Positions 47,302 through 58,285 of a DNA stretch of 64,000 nucleotides are shown in pieces (positions within the stretch are counted from its first letter, which is position 1; the number at the start of each line of letters is the position of its first letter). The DNA lies in assembly GCA_964058845.1 (NCBI GenBank), contig CAXKVR010000233.1:186001-250000 (forward strand). The letters run 5' to 3'. The stretch comes from Carex sylvatica. Lineage: Eukaryota > Streptophyta > Magnoliopsida > Poales > Cyperaceae. The notes under the pieces are model-generated. The model made no database searches, was not told the origin of the DNA, and saw only the letters and a list, made by a program, of their open reading frames with translations. The position numbers were made by a program, and so were the translations under genes.

Positions 47302-47819
47302 ATCAAAACTAGGCCAATATTCTTGACTAGAGTAATTTAGTTAGGTTGACACCAAAAATCGTGCTTTATTTGTTAATGGTAGTAAATAGAAGAATCAACA
47401 CATGATTGCCACATTACGGGTTGTATTCCCATATCACGGAACATGAATCATCCAAGGAACCTAAAGGGCAAGGAAGAGCAGCAAATGACACAATTCATGG
47501 ACCGAGAGAAACGTCTCATGGTCCGTAGTCAGTTCCGATCAAGTAACGAAGAGAATCTCGAATGTGGGAATTCCATCGAGATTGTGAACATGAAGATGCC
47601 TTAAGGACCAAGGACATATTACGACCGTGATAGGTTTTCACGGGTTGTAGAGGATCCTAGAGATTTGCTCATCCTCATTGCACAACCGCAACCAGGTCAA
47701 AGACCAAGCATCATTGGCGCTGACAATACGATTCCAGAATCACTGATAACTTGTCAAAACTGCTAGATTCTTGCCTGAATCGTTGATACTGCACTTCCCG
47801 ATCTAACCAGCACCACCCT

Positions 47820-47855
47820 ATAAGGCTATAAATAGGCCTGGAGGTGGAAGGCAAT

Positions 47856-47896
<41 letters not shown>

Positions 47897-48000
47897 ATTG
47901 CTCCTTTTTTTCCTTTCCCTTCCACCTTATACTTTACTCAAAGATTCCAAGGGGATGATTCATAAGACTAAAGGGAAGACTGTGAAGAAGGCAAAAGAGG
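47820..48000 (+). other. Promoter-like segment with a 40-base poly(C) run
   Basis: A TATA box, ctataaatagg, at 47826-47836 is followed 20 bp later by an unbroken run of 40 C (47857-47896) and then a T-rich tract. The spacing would put transcription start near the C run, as in an LTR U3/R boundary. The surrounding 47310-48000 is GC-richer than its neighbours, but neither LTR end is visible. 48000-48600 shows no supported gene. Confidence 0.5.
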
Positions 48001-49372
48001 TAATTAATTGATTGGCGTAACCCTTTCCTTACTCTATATTTTTGTTGCATATACTATCTTTTTATCTGTAGGAGGATCGACTTGTCATTTGAAGACCAAT
48101 CATGGATCAAGAATTGTCATTGGTTTTCAAAAATGCGGAAACTACATGTAACGTTCATGTGGTGTTCGACCCGGTGGGCTAACTGAACTAAGTTGTAGTT
48201 CAATCTCTTTATGTGAAAAAGATTATACATCAACTTTGCCCAAATAAGACTGTTGGATCGAAGACCACACAGACGTTCCATGTAGTCCTGCACATGTTTG
48301 AAGCCAATAACATTTTGATCCAAGGTTGTCTGAAAATGACAAGCTAACCACCTACAGATAAAAATGTTAATTATAGGAACTAAAGCAAGCATATCTCATA
48401 TATGTTGTATATTTTTTTGAATTATGAATATATGTATGTTAAGTTAATGTTGAATATATTAATAGTTTTGTTTGTTGAATGAATATGATTGATTTATGTA
48501 TGTTGTGATGTTGAAAATTTATTGATTTATGGTTGTGTACTCTATTATATTTAATGGCTAGTAAATATTAATGCTAGCCAATTATAAATCAAATAAAAAA
48601 AAATCATACCTGCTATAAATAACAAATCATGTTCGGTGCCCAAAATCATATACGGATGCCTTGTAGAAACTGTGTATATAACCTTGTTATTGTACACGAT
48701 TACTTTGACTGTGTACAAACCACCACTTTTAGAATTTTTTTTTTTTTTAGATTTAGCACAGTTGGATTGTATTAACTGGTTTGTTAGTACTATATAGACA
48801 CAGTTCGAGAACTATGTAAAATGTACCTTCCTATTCATACACGACGCTCGTGGACATGGTTGTAGAACCATGTGTCATTATATTTTTGGATCATGTATAG
48901 TCGTGTTTTTTGTAGTGGTTGTTCCCATAATAGGAAAATGAAAATTTGAAAAAATAATAATTAAATGAAGACAAGCTTCTCCAAGTGTTTCTACAAGAGT
49001 CAAACTTAATTCCAATTTGTACATAATAGTATTTCCTCGGAGTTAATTTTTTTCCGGATCAAAAGACTGTTTATTCGCATGATACATATAGTTGACTTGT
49101 AGCACAAGAGTAATATGTATGATATCTATGAAAAAAGTAAAATTGCAATTTCCATCGCCATAATCATCATATTTAACATTGCCATTGACAACACTTGTCT
49201 GGTTCTACATTAAGATGTGTTTGTCTGATTAAGCATTTTTAACATTATCAATTAAGTTTGATGGTAATCTTAATTTGGCCGATATACACTCTTTTGCAAT
49301 TAGTCTCATTGCAACATCTGCTACTACAAACTAGTGTTTGTTCGAGAGGCAGGAATGAATTGTACACGACTT

Positions 49373-49537
49373 CTACTACAAAACAGTGTATGAAGGGGTA
49401 CAATTGTACACCGTTTCTTACCAAAAAAAAAATGTATAAATGTCGATTTTATTTTTTACTGACCGGATCTAATTTTTTACTGATTTTTTATTTGAGGATT
49501 TCTCGAAACCGTGTATGATTTACACTTTGTAGTAGTG
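49373..49537. repeat. Small CACTA-type MITE
   Basis: The left end ctactacaaaacagtgta and the right end, tacactttgtagtagtg, are inverted copies; gtacaattgtac and the a-rich centre are between them. A separate ctactacaaactagtg word precedes it at 49321. No coding capacity. Confidence 0.6.
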
Positions 49538-49789
49538 TAATTGTACAGTTGACTCTTAATTAGGCTGATTGATTAATTTGTTAAGCTGGAACAATTAATT
49601 TGTTCCAGCGGGATTAGAAGAAATCAAAGTGCGCTTAATTCAAAGTACATAATTAGATGCGTTCAGAATTAATTGTTAATTAAGTAAACTAGCTAGGTTC
49701 GTTCTGAGTAATGTTGTTAATTAATTTAAGTACATTAGATTCGTTCTGAATTGTTATATATATGGATCAAAAGCGATTAATTACTTATA

Positions 49790-50045
49790 GCGGTGATTGT
49801 GTTACACCACATGACTGAACGTGCCTTTAACGTAATAGCCTTGCTAGATCCAAATACTGCAGCGGTCATTGTGTTAGACCACATGACTGAATGTGCACTT
49901 TAACGTACATACCAAATAGCCTAGCTAGATCCGAATACTGACAGCGGTCATTGTTTTAATTACACCACATGACTAAACGTGCCACTCCCAATACTAACAG
50001 CTGTCATTGTGTTACACCACATGACTGAACGTGCGCTTTAACTTG
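49790..50045. repeat. Tandem repeat, four units of about 65-80 bp
   Basis: Each unit contains cattgtgttacaccacatg, actgaacgtgc and, in three, a tagctagatccgaatactg-like block. Unit length varies by small deletions. Non-coding. Confidence 0.8.
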
Positions 50046-51650
50046 TCAAATTCTTGTTTTGTAATAAGACCATGTACTCAAGGCCCTCACAAATCCATCA
50101 TGGGTCAAGAGTGATCCGGGATTCGGACCTCTATCCGGTGCCAATCCGAAGTTGAGCAAAGATTCATGATCCAACAACAGTTTGGCCCAGTGAGGCCCAA
50201 TTACAATCTCAAATAACTAGGTCTAACGGGGCCTCTCTAAACAGAGCCTAACCGGGCCTCATTTGAGGGAACCCAACCCAGATTCGAATTACAGTCAAAC
50301 GCGGGTGCAATTTGGTGACCACTTTCTATGCAGTTGTCACCATCCTTATTCGAACTCCCCTTATTCCTGCCTCCTTCCGTATATAACTCTGCTATATGCT
50401 TAGAATCATAAGGGTAATGAGAGAAATTTTGAAGCGTACAGAATTATCTATTTCCTATTTCGCAATTCGGATGTGTTTTTATAAAGAAAGAAAATATGTG
50501 GTTATTTTGCATATTTAGGTTAAAGAATGTATATAAGAGAAAATTTGAAAAGGGTAATCTCCATTCTTATATTATGTACGTAGTTGTTCTGATTCGTCAA
50601 TGGTTGGGATTGAAAGATAAATTTTCAAATTGAATATCAACCCTTCAATCACATAATATGTATTATTTTGATTAAATACATCTATTTTATTTGTTGAAGT
50701 CTAAATTTAGTTAAAATCATACTCGCCACACAAATTGCTACATAATTTGTCACATTAAAATTGAATAAAGCTCTAACAATTTGTTTCCTTATATCTCTTT
50801 ACAGCTATTTTGGATTCTTGCAATTAAATTATTTCTGAATTTAGCTTGTCTCAAGTCGTTTGGACCATATTCGGAAGATACATTTTTACCGCAAGATCAT
50901 TCCATTTGTAACTAATTAATGTGATTTGCATTAATTGCTCCCTGCCATTAATAATAAAATATTTTCACGTTTGTAAATTGTAAATCCGACCCACAATGTA
51001 TTCTTACAAATCTCCATTATTGTTATAAATGGAAGTCTCCATTATTTTCTCAAATCCTCCATGTCTCACAAACATAAAAAAAATTTGAAAAAAAAAAAAA
51101 CGACATAAAAACAACTTACTTTAATTTAATACTTAAATAAATAAAACTTTCAATTTCATCAATTGTTATTTCTTTTGCTATTTTAAATATTCCTTATCAA
51201 CTAATTACATATAAAATATATAGTTGTCAATTCTAAAGATCACGAACATTATATAGTTGTCAATTCTAAAGAAATATGAGATGCAAATTCTTATAAACTT
51301 TTAAAATATATTTAATGTGAAGGTAGAATTTTTTTGAAAATTAACAATGCAAAATAAATAAAAAGCAAGAGTCATAACTTAAAGAGGTGTTATTATAACC
51401 GCTAAAATTTTTATGCTTCTTTCTCTTAAAAAAAAATAGACATCCAATACTTTTTATTAAAAAAATTCTTTTAATGATTGTATGGAGAGAAAAAAAGATA
51501 CCGGAGACATCCAGTACATTTTTCACTTCTCATAATAAAACAAAATTGATATTATTTCATTTTCAAGTTTCAAACATAGATAAATACATCATTACAATTA
51601 AAATTTAATCGGACTGTCAGGTAACCCTTTGGACGGTGATGCAATCCAAA
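50046..51650. other. Intergenic, no gene seen
   Basis: AT-rich sequence. Bases 50150-50300 have ggcccaattac / gggcctc words in both orientations and could be LTR debris, but no end can be fixed. Nothing codes. Confidence 0.45.
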
Positions 51651-51726
51651 GGACTTTAATTTGGACATACTTCGCTCCTATTATTTTCTTATTTCTCTAT
51701 TTTTTCTATTTCATTTCTCATTTTTC

Positions 51727-52568
51727 TCTATAATTTCAATAATGAAAATCCGGGAGAACAATCCGCGTGAGCAAATCAATGCAGTGGTGGCGCCTGATCA
51801 GCAGGACACACAAGAGGCGCAGGTGGCAGTCACAGATAATTCGAGAGAATATGAGGGATCAACACAAAATGAGGGTGAATCTCCAAAAGAGGAGAATCAA
51901 TTGCAAATCCGAAAGAGGAAGTCGAATCCTCAAAAAAGATAAAAACTGTAAGGTATATCCCTCCCCATAAATCTTATTCTTTTTTCAACACAAATGGTCA
52001 AATTAGGACTAGATGATCAATTTGGTAGTGTAATGTAACAAATCAATCAATTAAATCTTGAAGAAATCTTGCAAATGTCAAATCTGACCAAATTCTTGTT
52101 TAGTCAGACCCGAACCGTTAAAGAAAAGGAAAAATTCAATTTAAGGAAGGTGACCAATTAATTGAGAATCCTCTTGAGATTTTACCCCCAAAATTGAGGG
52201 ATCATGGTCCTTTTTCTATACCCTATTCAATATGAAAGACCAAAATTTCAACTGCCTTGTGTGACCTTGGTGCAAGTGTTAGTCTTATGTCCAAATCTGT
52301 TTATGACCAGCTCGATTCATGCAAGTTGGAACCCACTAATGTTAAGTTATATTTTGCTGATGGTTCGTCTAGGGCTCCACTTGGCATACTTAAAAATATC
52401 ACTTTGGAAATTGGGAAACTTAAGATTCCAGTTGATTTTGTAGTTAGTGAAACTAATAAGAATGTGCCATCAAGCGTGATCTTAGGTCGAGCTATTTTGG
52501 CAACAGCAGGTGCAGACATAAATGTCAATAAGGGAACAATTTTCCTTTCTATTGGAGGAGAAAAATAA
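51727..52568 (+). pseudogene. Gypsy gag end and retroviral-type aspartic protease
   Basis: The clear part is 52257-52568: CDLGASVSLMSKSVYDQL holds the aspartate of the DLGAS form of the D(T/S)G active site, followed by VDFVV and VILGRAILATAGADINVNKG, the flap and second conserved block of plant gypsy proteases. A polar segment at 51727-51942 (QINAVVAPDQQDTQEAQVAV) could be a gag spacer. Stop codons separate the two. In the intact family the protease cleaves Gag-Pol. Confidence 0.75.
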
Positions 52569-52854
52569 TATTTTCATCATCAAAGATTTTTTGATCTCTC
52601 TTTTAATAAGTTTCCAAAACTTGTGCAATAATATTTGCAGGTGCATGCAAAGGCTGAGAAAAGAAAGTCGGTGGCAAGATCTAAGACCAGTCGACTATGG
52701 TAGGTGAACAAGGAAGAGTTGAAAGAGCTGTTGTTTAAGAAACAAATCGGCATGCATGATTCAAGCGCAAGGAGAAGCGAAGGGATGCCGCCCGATCAGC
52801 ACCCCTCTTGATCAAAGAAATAGGGTCGAGCCGTTGACCTAAAACCAAGCGTTT

Positions 52855-52872
52855 CTTGGGAGGCAACCCAAG
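52855..52872 (+). other. Perfect hairpin cttggg-aggcaa-cccaag
   Basis: An 18 bp stem-loop with 6 bp arms. Similar gggaggcaaccc stems are found after pol in many plant Tat/Athila elements, which supports placing this sequence in the post-pol leader. Confidence 0.55.
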
Positions 52873-53893
52873 AATTAAAAACTTTTAATTTCTACACAAT
52901 TTTTATCTCTTGATTTTAGTTTATTACAAAAAAAAAAACAGAAAACTAAAAAAAAGCAACAATACATAGCCCATGTGTGGGCGCCAGTGCGGCCAGCCTG
53001 GGTCGTACAAATCTACTAAACTAATAATTTCTTTCCAATTTTTGCAGAAAACTTGGACTGTGCGACCTATAGTGCGGGTATCCCAACCCGCACCAACACC
53101 GACTCCAGCCTTTCTGTTCAGTCAACAGACCTGATGCGGCTCCCTGTGCGGCCTACCTACCCACACAAATTCAAACGGTTCCTCTGCTACATTTAATTGG
53201 CGTGCGAATCTTGGCACCCTTTCCTTCCTTCCTTCCTTCTTCTTCCTCTTTCCATATATACAAACCTCCATCTTTACAAAACCACCCATCCCTCCTTCAT
53301 TCTACAACACTCATACACTCTCCAAACCAACCAAAACTCGCTTAAACCACAGATTCTTCTTCTCCTTGATCATTCCGAGCACTTCTACTTCTTGATTTTG
53401 CTTCGTTCATTCGCCTTGAGAACAACTCGATCAATTACACGCGATCCTCGTTTCAATTGGGTTTTTCTTCTCTTCTCTTCTTCTTTTATTGTTTTCTTTA
53501 TTCATCTTGTTTAGAATTGTTTAGTTTGGTACCAACAAACTTGTTCTCGATTTTCGACCCTCAATCTCGGCCAAGAACAGACACCAGAAATATTTTTTTT
53601 AATTTTCAAGGTTTAAAAACCATGCTTAGATCCAATCCAATTGAGAAAAACTGTTCAGATTCTATTTGTACGGCATACTTTGCGAGTGCCGATAGCTGCA
53701 CCCTTACCCGCACTGTCTTTCTCTTGTTCCAACTGACCAACTCTATGTGTGGCTTGACCAAACCGCACCTTTACCCGCACCAATCCTCTGTTTTGCCCAT
53801 TTAAACTTCTGTTTGATTTACTTTCTGTACTTTTGGGCACACATTGGTACCGTGTTTCCCTCTTTCTCTTTCTAACCTCTTTCTCAGGCAAAC

Positions 53894-55246
53894 ATGGTGA
53901 AGACTAAGATCATCAAGGAGCACAAGAAAGGTGAGACCAGTCACCGTGTCAAGCACAAGCACCCCCGCCAACAGGCGCAGGAGGAGGAAGAAATCCCCAA
54001 TCTCCTCAACCCTACTCCAACTCCAGTTCTAGGCTTTGCGCATGCCCAGCAGCGCGGCGCCCTCAAGTACAACTGCATGCTTGCCTCCTCCTGATGGATT
54101 GATGTCCATGCTATCAATGACTTGGGTATTGGAAATTCTGTGGAGTTCCTCACCTCTCGTATCGGCCTATGAAACTTTCTCTCCGATATGGTCCTAACCT
54201 AAACCAACATCACCCTCGAATTTCTCTCCACTGTTGAGTTCGACCGTGCCAGTGGCATAATCTCCTTCGACTTGGGTGGCTTCCACTTCCAGCGCACAAC
54301 CACTGAGATCATGCAAGTCCTCAACCTCCCATGTGACAATCCGGCCTCTATGAATAACACATGCACATACGATCCCGCCATATCCAAGCATGCATTGGAA
54401 ACTGGCATCTGTCAAACCAGGGTGCTCTCCCGCCAGATGAACAGGGCCATTCTACACCCTACTCTCCGCTACATACAGCGAGTCCTAGCATACACCCTTT
54501 TTGGGTGAGTTGAGACAATGGCTAAATTTAATGAGGCCGAAACTTTTTATCTGTATTGCATGTTGCACAGAAACAATGATGAGCCACACTTCCTGCCACA
54601 CTTCGGCTACTACCTTTGCCGCCATCTCTACCAAGTCGCCACTGAGCACTGCCCAAATGGCCAAATCATTGTGGGCGGCATCATCACCAAGCTGGCCAAT
54701 GCTCTCCACATCGATAGAGAAGGTGAGTTAGTTGGAGGCCACATCACCCAAAACCTCGAATGCCTTACTCAAATGAGGTTAATCACTCACGATGCCACCA
54801 ACACCTCCTGACTTAGCACTGGCCTTCTCCACCACCACTACCAGCTGCCTCTGGAGGAAGACATTGACCCCCTCCAATAGTCCACATGGAAACTGGAGGG
54901 CGTGCCCACAATTGAGCTTGCACCACCTGATGATGGATTTTATGCAGGCACAATTTCAACAGCTCAATGAAAGATGGGATTCCCGCCTCGCTTCACTTGC
55001 CACCAATGTCACCTCTCAGTTCAACGCTCTCAACCTCCACCTCGACGGCATGTAGACTCAGATTAACAATGCCGAGGACAATGCCTACTATGCCCGCTGG
55101 TATAGCACTCAAGCGTATGAAGCCACTGTCCAAGATGAGGAAGAGCGCGAAGAACCTCCCACACCACCTCGTACAAGAAGAGCTAGGCAAGTAGCGGCGG
55201 CAGTAGCACGCCACAATCCAATAAACCCTCATTCACCCAATAAGTG
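53894..55246 (+). pseudogene. Post-pol ORF of an Athila-type element (broken)
   Basis: Starts MVKTKIIKEHKKGETSHRVK. After a stop, the same region continues as NITLEFLSTVEF, GIISFDLGGFHFQRTTTEI, MNRAILHPTLRYIQRVLAYT, NEAETFYLYCMLHRNN and GQIIVGGIITKLANAL, in shifting frames with about six stops. The LEFL...F...F pattern and the position between pol and LTR fit the ATHILA ORF1/plant transposon protein group, whose function is unknown. The assignment is from pattern recognition. A basic N-terminus suggests nucleic-acid binding. Confidence 0.6.
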
Positions 55247-55404
55247 AGGCGCCCCTGCTTCACTTTCGCTCCATGTCTGGTTAATTTTCATGTTTTCTTC
55301 TATTTACTTTTTCTTGTATGAATTTAAGCATTGAGGTCAATGCTTTATTCAAGCTTGGGGGGTGGAATAGAAGAAAATTGTATCGGCATTTAGATCATGT
55401 TTAT

Positions 55405-55437
55405 TTAAAAATAATAATAATAATAATAATAATAAAA
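55405..55437. repeat. (TAA)n microsatellite
   Basis: A run of about nine ata/taa units in the untranslated region after the Athila-type ORF, next to the first of three polypurine-like tracts. Confidence 0.8.
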
Positions 55438-56254
55438 AATCTATGTTTTTAAGTGAAAAACTTGTGTGATTGCTTGAGTTAAGAACTTGTTTGAAAAAAT
55501 TTTATTTTTATTGGATGACTTTGAAAAATTGTAAATAACCCCATGTTTAATTGAAAAATTGCATAGGATGAGATGTTTTGAGATTTTGAAAAAAAAATGA
55601 AAAATTGAATTTTATTGAAATAGCATTTTGAAACCAAATTATGTCTTTTTACATAAGGAATATGGGATTTTAAAATTATAAAAAGATTAGGATATCCATT
55701 GGTATGAAATAATACCATTGGATGTGTGTATTCATGGTATATGCATATAAATATTAAAAAAATGATGAAATAAATGAAAAGATGGAGAAAATAAGAGTAT
55801 TGGCAATTAATAAGTCCTACGGGGTGCCTTTGAGCTCGTCTCCCAAATTTAAAAGAGTATTGGCACAAGAAAACCACAAAAATAAAATAAATTTTGCATA
55901 TATCAACACACGAAGTCCACGACTTTCTAACGTAAACTTGTTCCAAGCTTGGGGGGGATGAAAATCACCACAAAATGAGGGCATAATTTTGGCAATAGAA
56001 TAAAATATTGATATGTTCAAAAGATTAATTTTTGCAAATATTAAAGCATCTTTGAATATGAAATTTTAGTAATTAAATTGTGGGGTGAATTAAAATTGAT
56101 CAAGGAAAGTCCAAGTCATTATCCAAAATGATTCTCGAGATTTTTAATAATAACAAAATTATATAAGTTTTTCACATTTAGGAATTTATTAGAACTTTGG
56201 TAAGTTTAGATACCGGCCCAATGCCTAGGTTTGAATTTTGCTTGAGAGCAAGCA

Positions 56255-56275
56255 AGGTTTAAGCTTGGGAGAAAT
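56255..56275 (+). other. Polypurine tract of the gypsy element
   Basis: The sequence gtttaagcttgggagaaat directly precedes the LTR start tgatgagcataaatta. Two similar words, aagcttggggggtgg at 55350 and aagcttgggggggatg at 55945, lie upstream and look like duplicated or decoy tracts. Confidence 0.6.
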
Positions 56276-58016
56276 TGATGAGCATAAATTAGGTATACTT
56301 TTACCTAGGATTTTGTATTGATAACTTGACCAATTTCCATGCATTTAGGTTAATTTAGCGTAATTTAGCTTAGAAATACATCAAGAACAAAGTTATTACC
56401 GTTTGCTCATTTTATTTGTAGTTTTGGAGCATTTGCAAGCTTTGGAACGGTCTCTGGGGCACTTGGTGCGACCGTATTCACTTTGGAAGAAACCTCGATT
56501 GAAAAAGAAGCAAAACAACCCAAGTCAGAGAGGTTGTGCAGCCCAAGGTGCGGCCTAGCCGACCCGCACACCTCTTAGAAGCACCAGAAGACATGAACAG
56601 CACATGGTGCGGCCTCCTATGCAGCTATCGTTGCCTGCATCACAACTCGCACACATCTCAGCACAACAAACAACGGAGCACAGCACATTGGTGCGGCCAA
56701 CCGTGCGGCTACCCCTGCCCTCACCATAACCCGCACAGTTCAGCAAAAGACACCCCAATCGAGTTAGAGGGATTCTGTGGGTGAAGGTGTGGCCTCCCTA
56801 ACCTACACGGGCACCATCTCTCCTCTCAGTGCAGCCGGCTGTGCGGCCTGACCAGGCCGCACCAGCCAAATCTTTGGTAGATTTTGTGCATATTTTGTGC
56901 AATCTTCGCCCGATTCACTTCCAGATTTTTCCTGATTATTCTCCAAGTCACGAATTTGGTTATAAAAGGCAGGAGGCAGCCATCTGGAGGATCATCTTTG
57001 GATACCGCAATTCACCTCTCTAAAACCCTAATCACCATCTCCATCCATCTCATCTCTCAAGTGAATCAAAGGAGCCCATTATCGAAGAACTTGGCAAATC
57101 TCGAGGAGCTTGCAAGAAAGAATTGAGGCTTAACTTTGAAATTGGTGTATTCTATTTTCTTTGTTATAATTTAGTTTTTCTTAAATTAGTTTACTTGATG
57201 TTTATCATGGATTGCTTTGCTTTTGTACTTGCACCCATAAGAGGCTAATTTCCTCTCTAAGGGCTTAGGTTGTATCATGAACTTGCGTTGATTTATTTAC
57301 TTGGATGTTCTTTTATAATTATTGTTTGGCTTGATGTTTGGTTCTATTTTATATTTGTGAGTCATGCATGAATGTGTTTTTGCTAACCAGACCTTGTGGG
57401 GGGTAGTGACAGTACCCGTTGTCTCTATGGTGACCTTAGAAGAAATACATTCATTGTACACAAATCATTTTAGGGATAATAGATTGAGATGGACCCAGTC
57501 AAGTCTACCCCGAATTCATAGAATCAAAGGTTCGGTTTGGATAATTGGGAAACCAAAATATCACTCTGTTAATCGAGAATTTACCAAATACAGTACCAAT
57601 TAGTAAAAGTAGATGACTTCAATTAAAGAACCCAAATAAGTAGTGACAGCCTACGCTGGTGGTATATTAATGTGAAGACATGAAATTATGAATTGCAATG
57701 TTAGGAGGTAATAAATCAATCCCTATCAAGACATAACATGAATTGAAAAAACTCCAAAAGTAAATAGATTAACCAAGTGATTGTAGACCAAAAGCCTTTA
57801 GACTTTGTTATCTTGATTCACAAACACCTCTTTATTTATATTTGATTTAATTCCTTGTTAAAAATCAACTACTTTGTGTATTGAACCCAAATTTAGTTAC
57901 TAGCAACAACCCCCACCCTCTTTTTATTACTTGCAATTTATTTAGTTTTAAATAAAATTTACAATTGCCTTAGTCTTTGGATCGATACCTCATTACTACA
58001 AGGATAGATTGTGCTC
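56276..58016 (+). repeat. Gypsy (Tat/Athila-type) 3' LTR
   Basis: Starts tgatgagcataaattagg. It contains a GC-rich zone of gtgcggcc / ggccgcac words (56470-56870), a likely TATA, ggttataaaaggcagg, at about 56958, a coding-like start of transcript, and ends near 58016 around ggatcgatacctcattac. The LTR at 37211-38745 follows the same plan. The 3' boundary is approximate. Confidence 0.6.
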
Positions 58017-58285
58017 TTGCAATTAATCTACTTTGTGTTTTTAAGTTTATAAATTTAAAGCATATGTGTGATAATTAGTCCAAAAATAAATATTTCTAAA
58101 ATATTTTAAAATATTTTATTTATCCAATATACCTTATTATTTATTTAAGATTTTATTTAAAATATTTTAAAAAATTAATTGACAAATATACCATTCTATT
58201 TCAAAGCAACCTCTCTCCTTCGCTGTATTAAAACATGGTGATTTCCTTCATTAAATAAAAAAACTTCTTGACTAATTGAGTAAAT

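Larger units (their letters stand above)
46193..48917. mobile_element. CACTA ends around nested debris
   Basis: A CACTA-like start (cactactacaaaacgg) at 46193 and a CACTA-like end (ttttttgtagtg) at 48917 bound this region. The inner repeats differ (ccgatag words on the left, gtgtac words on the right), and the flanking 3 bp are unlike, so these are probably two separate elements. Between them lie a gypsy LTR piece, a hAT MITE and a poly(C) run. No transposase is seen. Confidence 0.35.
51600..58016 (+). mobile_element. Tat/Athila-like Ty3/gypsy element lacking polymerase
   Basis: The order on the plus strand is a gag C-terminus and protease (51727-52568), a leader with a hairpin (52855), a post-pol ORF remnant (53894-55246), a polypurine tract and an LTR (56276-58016). 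Reverse transcriptase, RNase H and integrase, which normally occupy over 3 kb after the protease, are missing between 52568 and 52855. The 5' LTR was not identified. The element is a deleted or non-autonomous derivative. Confidence 0.7.

Noticed and set aside
48117..48392. 91-codon minus-strand frame
   Set aside because: No known motif; surrounded by transposon debris.
49790..50045. Possible CRISPR-like array
   Set aside because: Units are adjacent tandem repeats of variable length without unique spacers, in plant DNA.
53894..54094. Stand-alone small basic protein gene
   Set aside because: Continues in other frames as an Athila-type ORF, so it is the broken start of that ORF.
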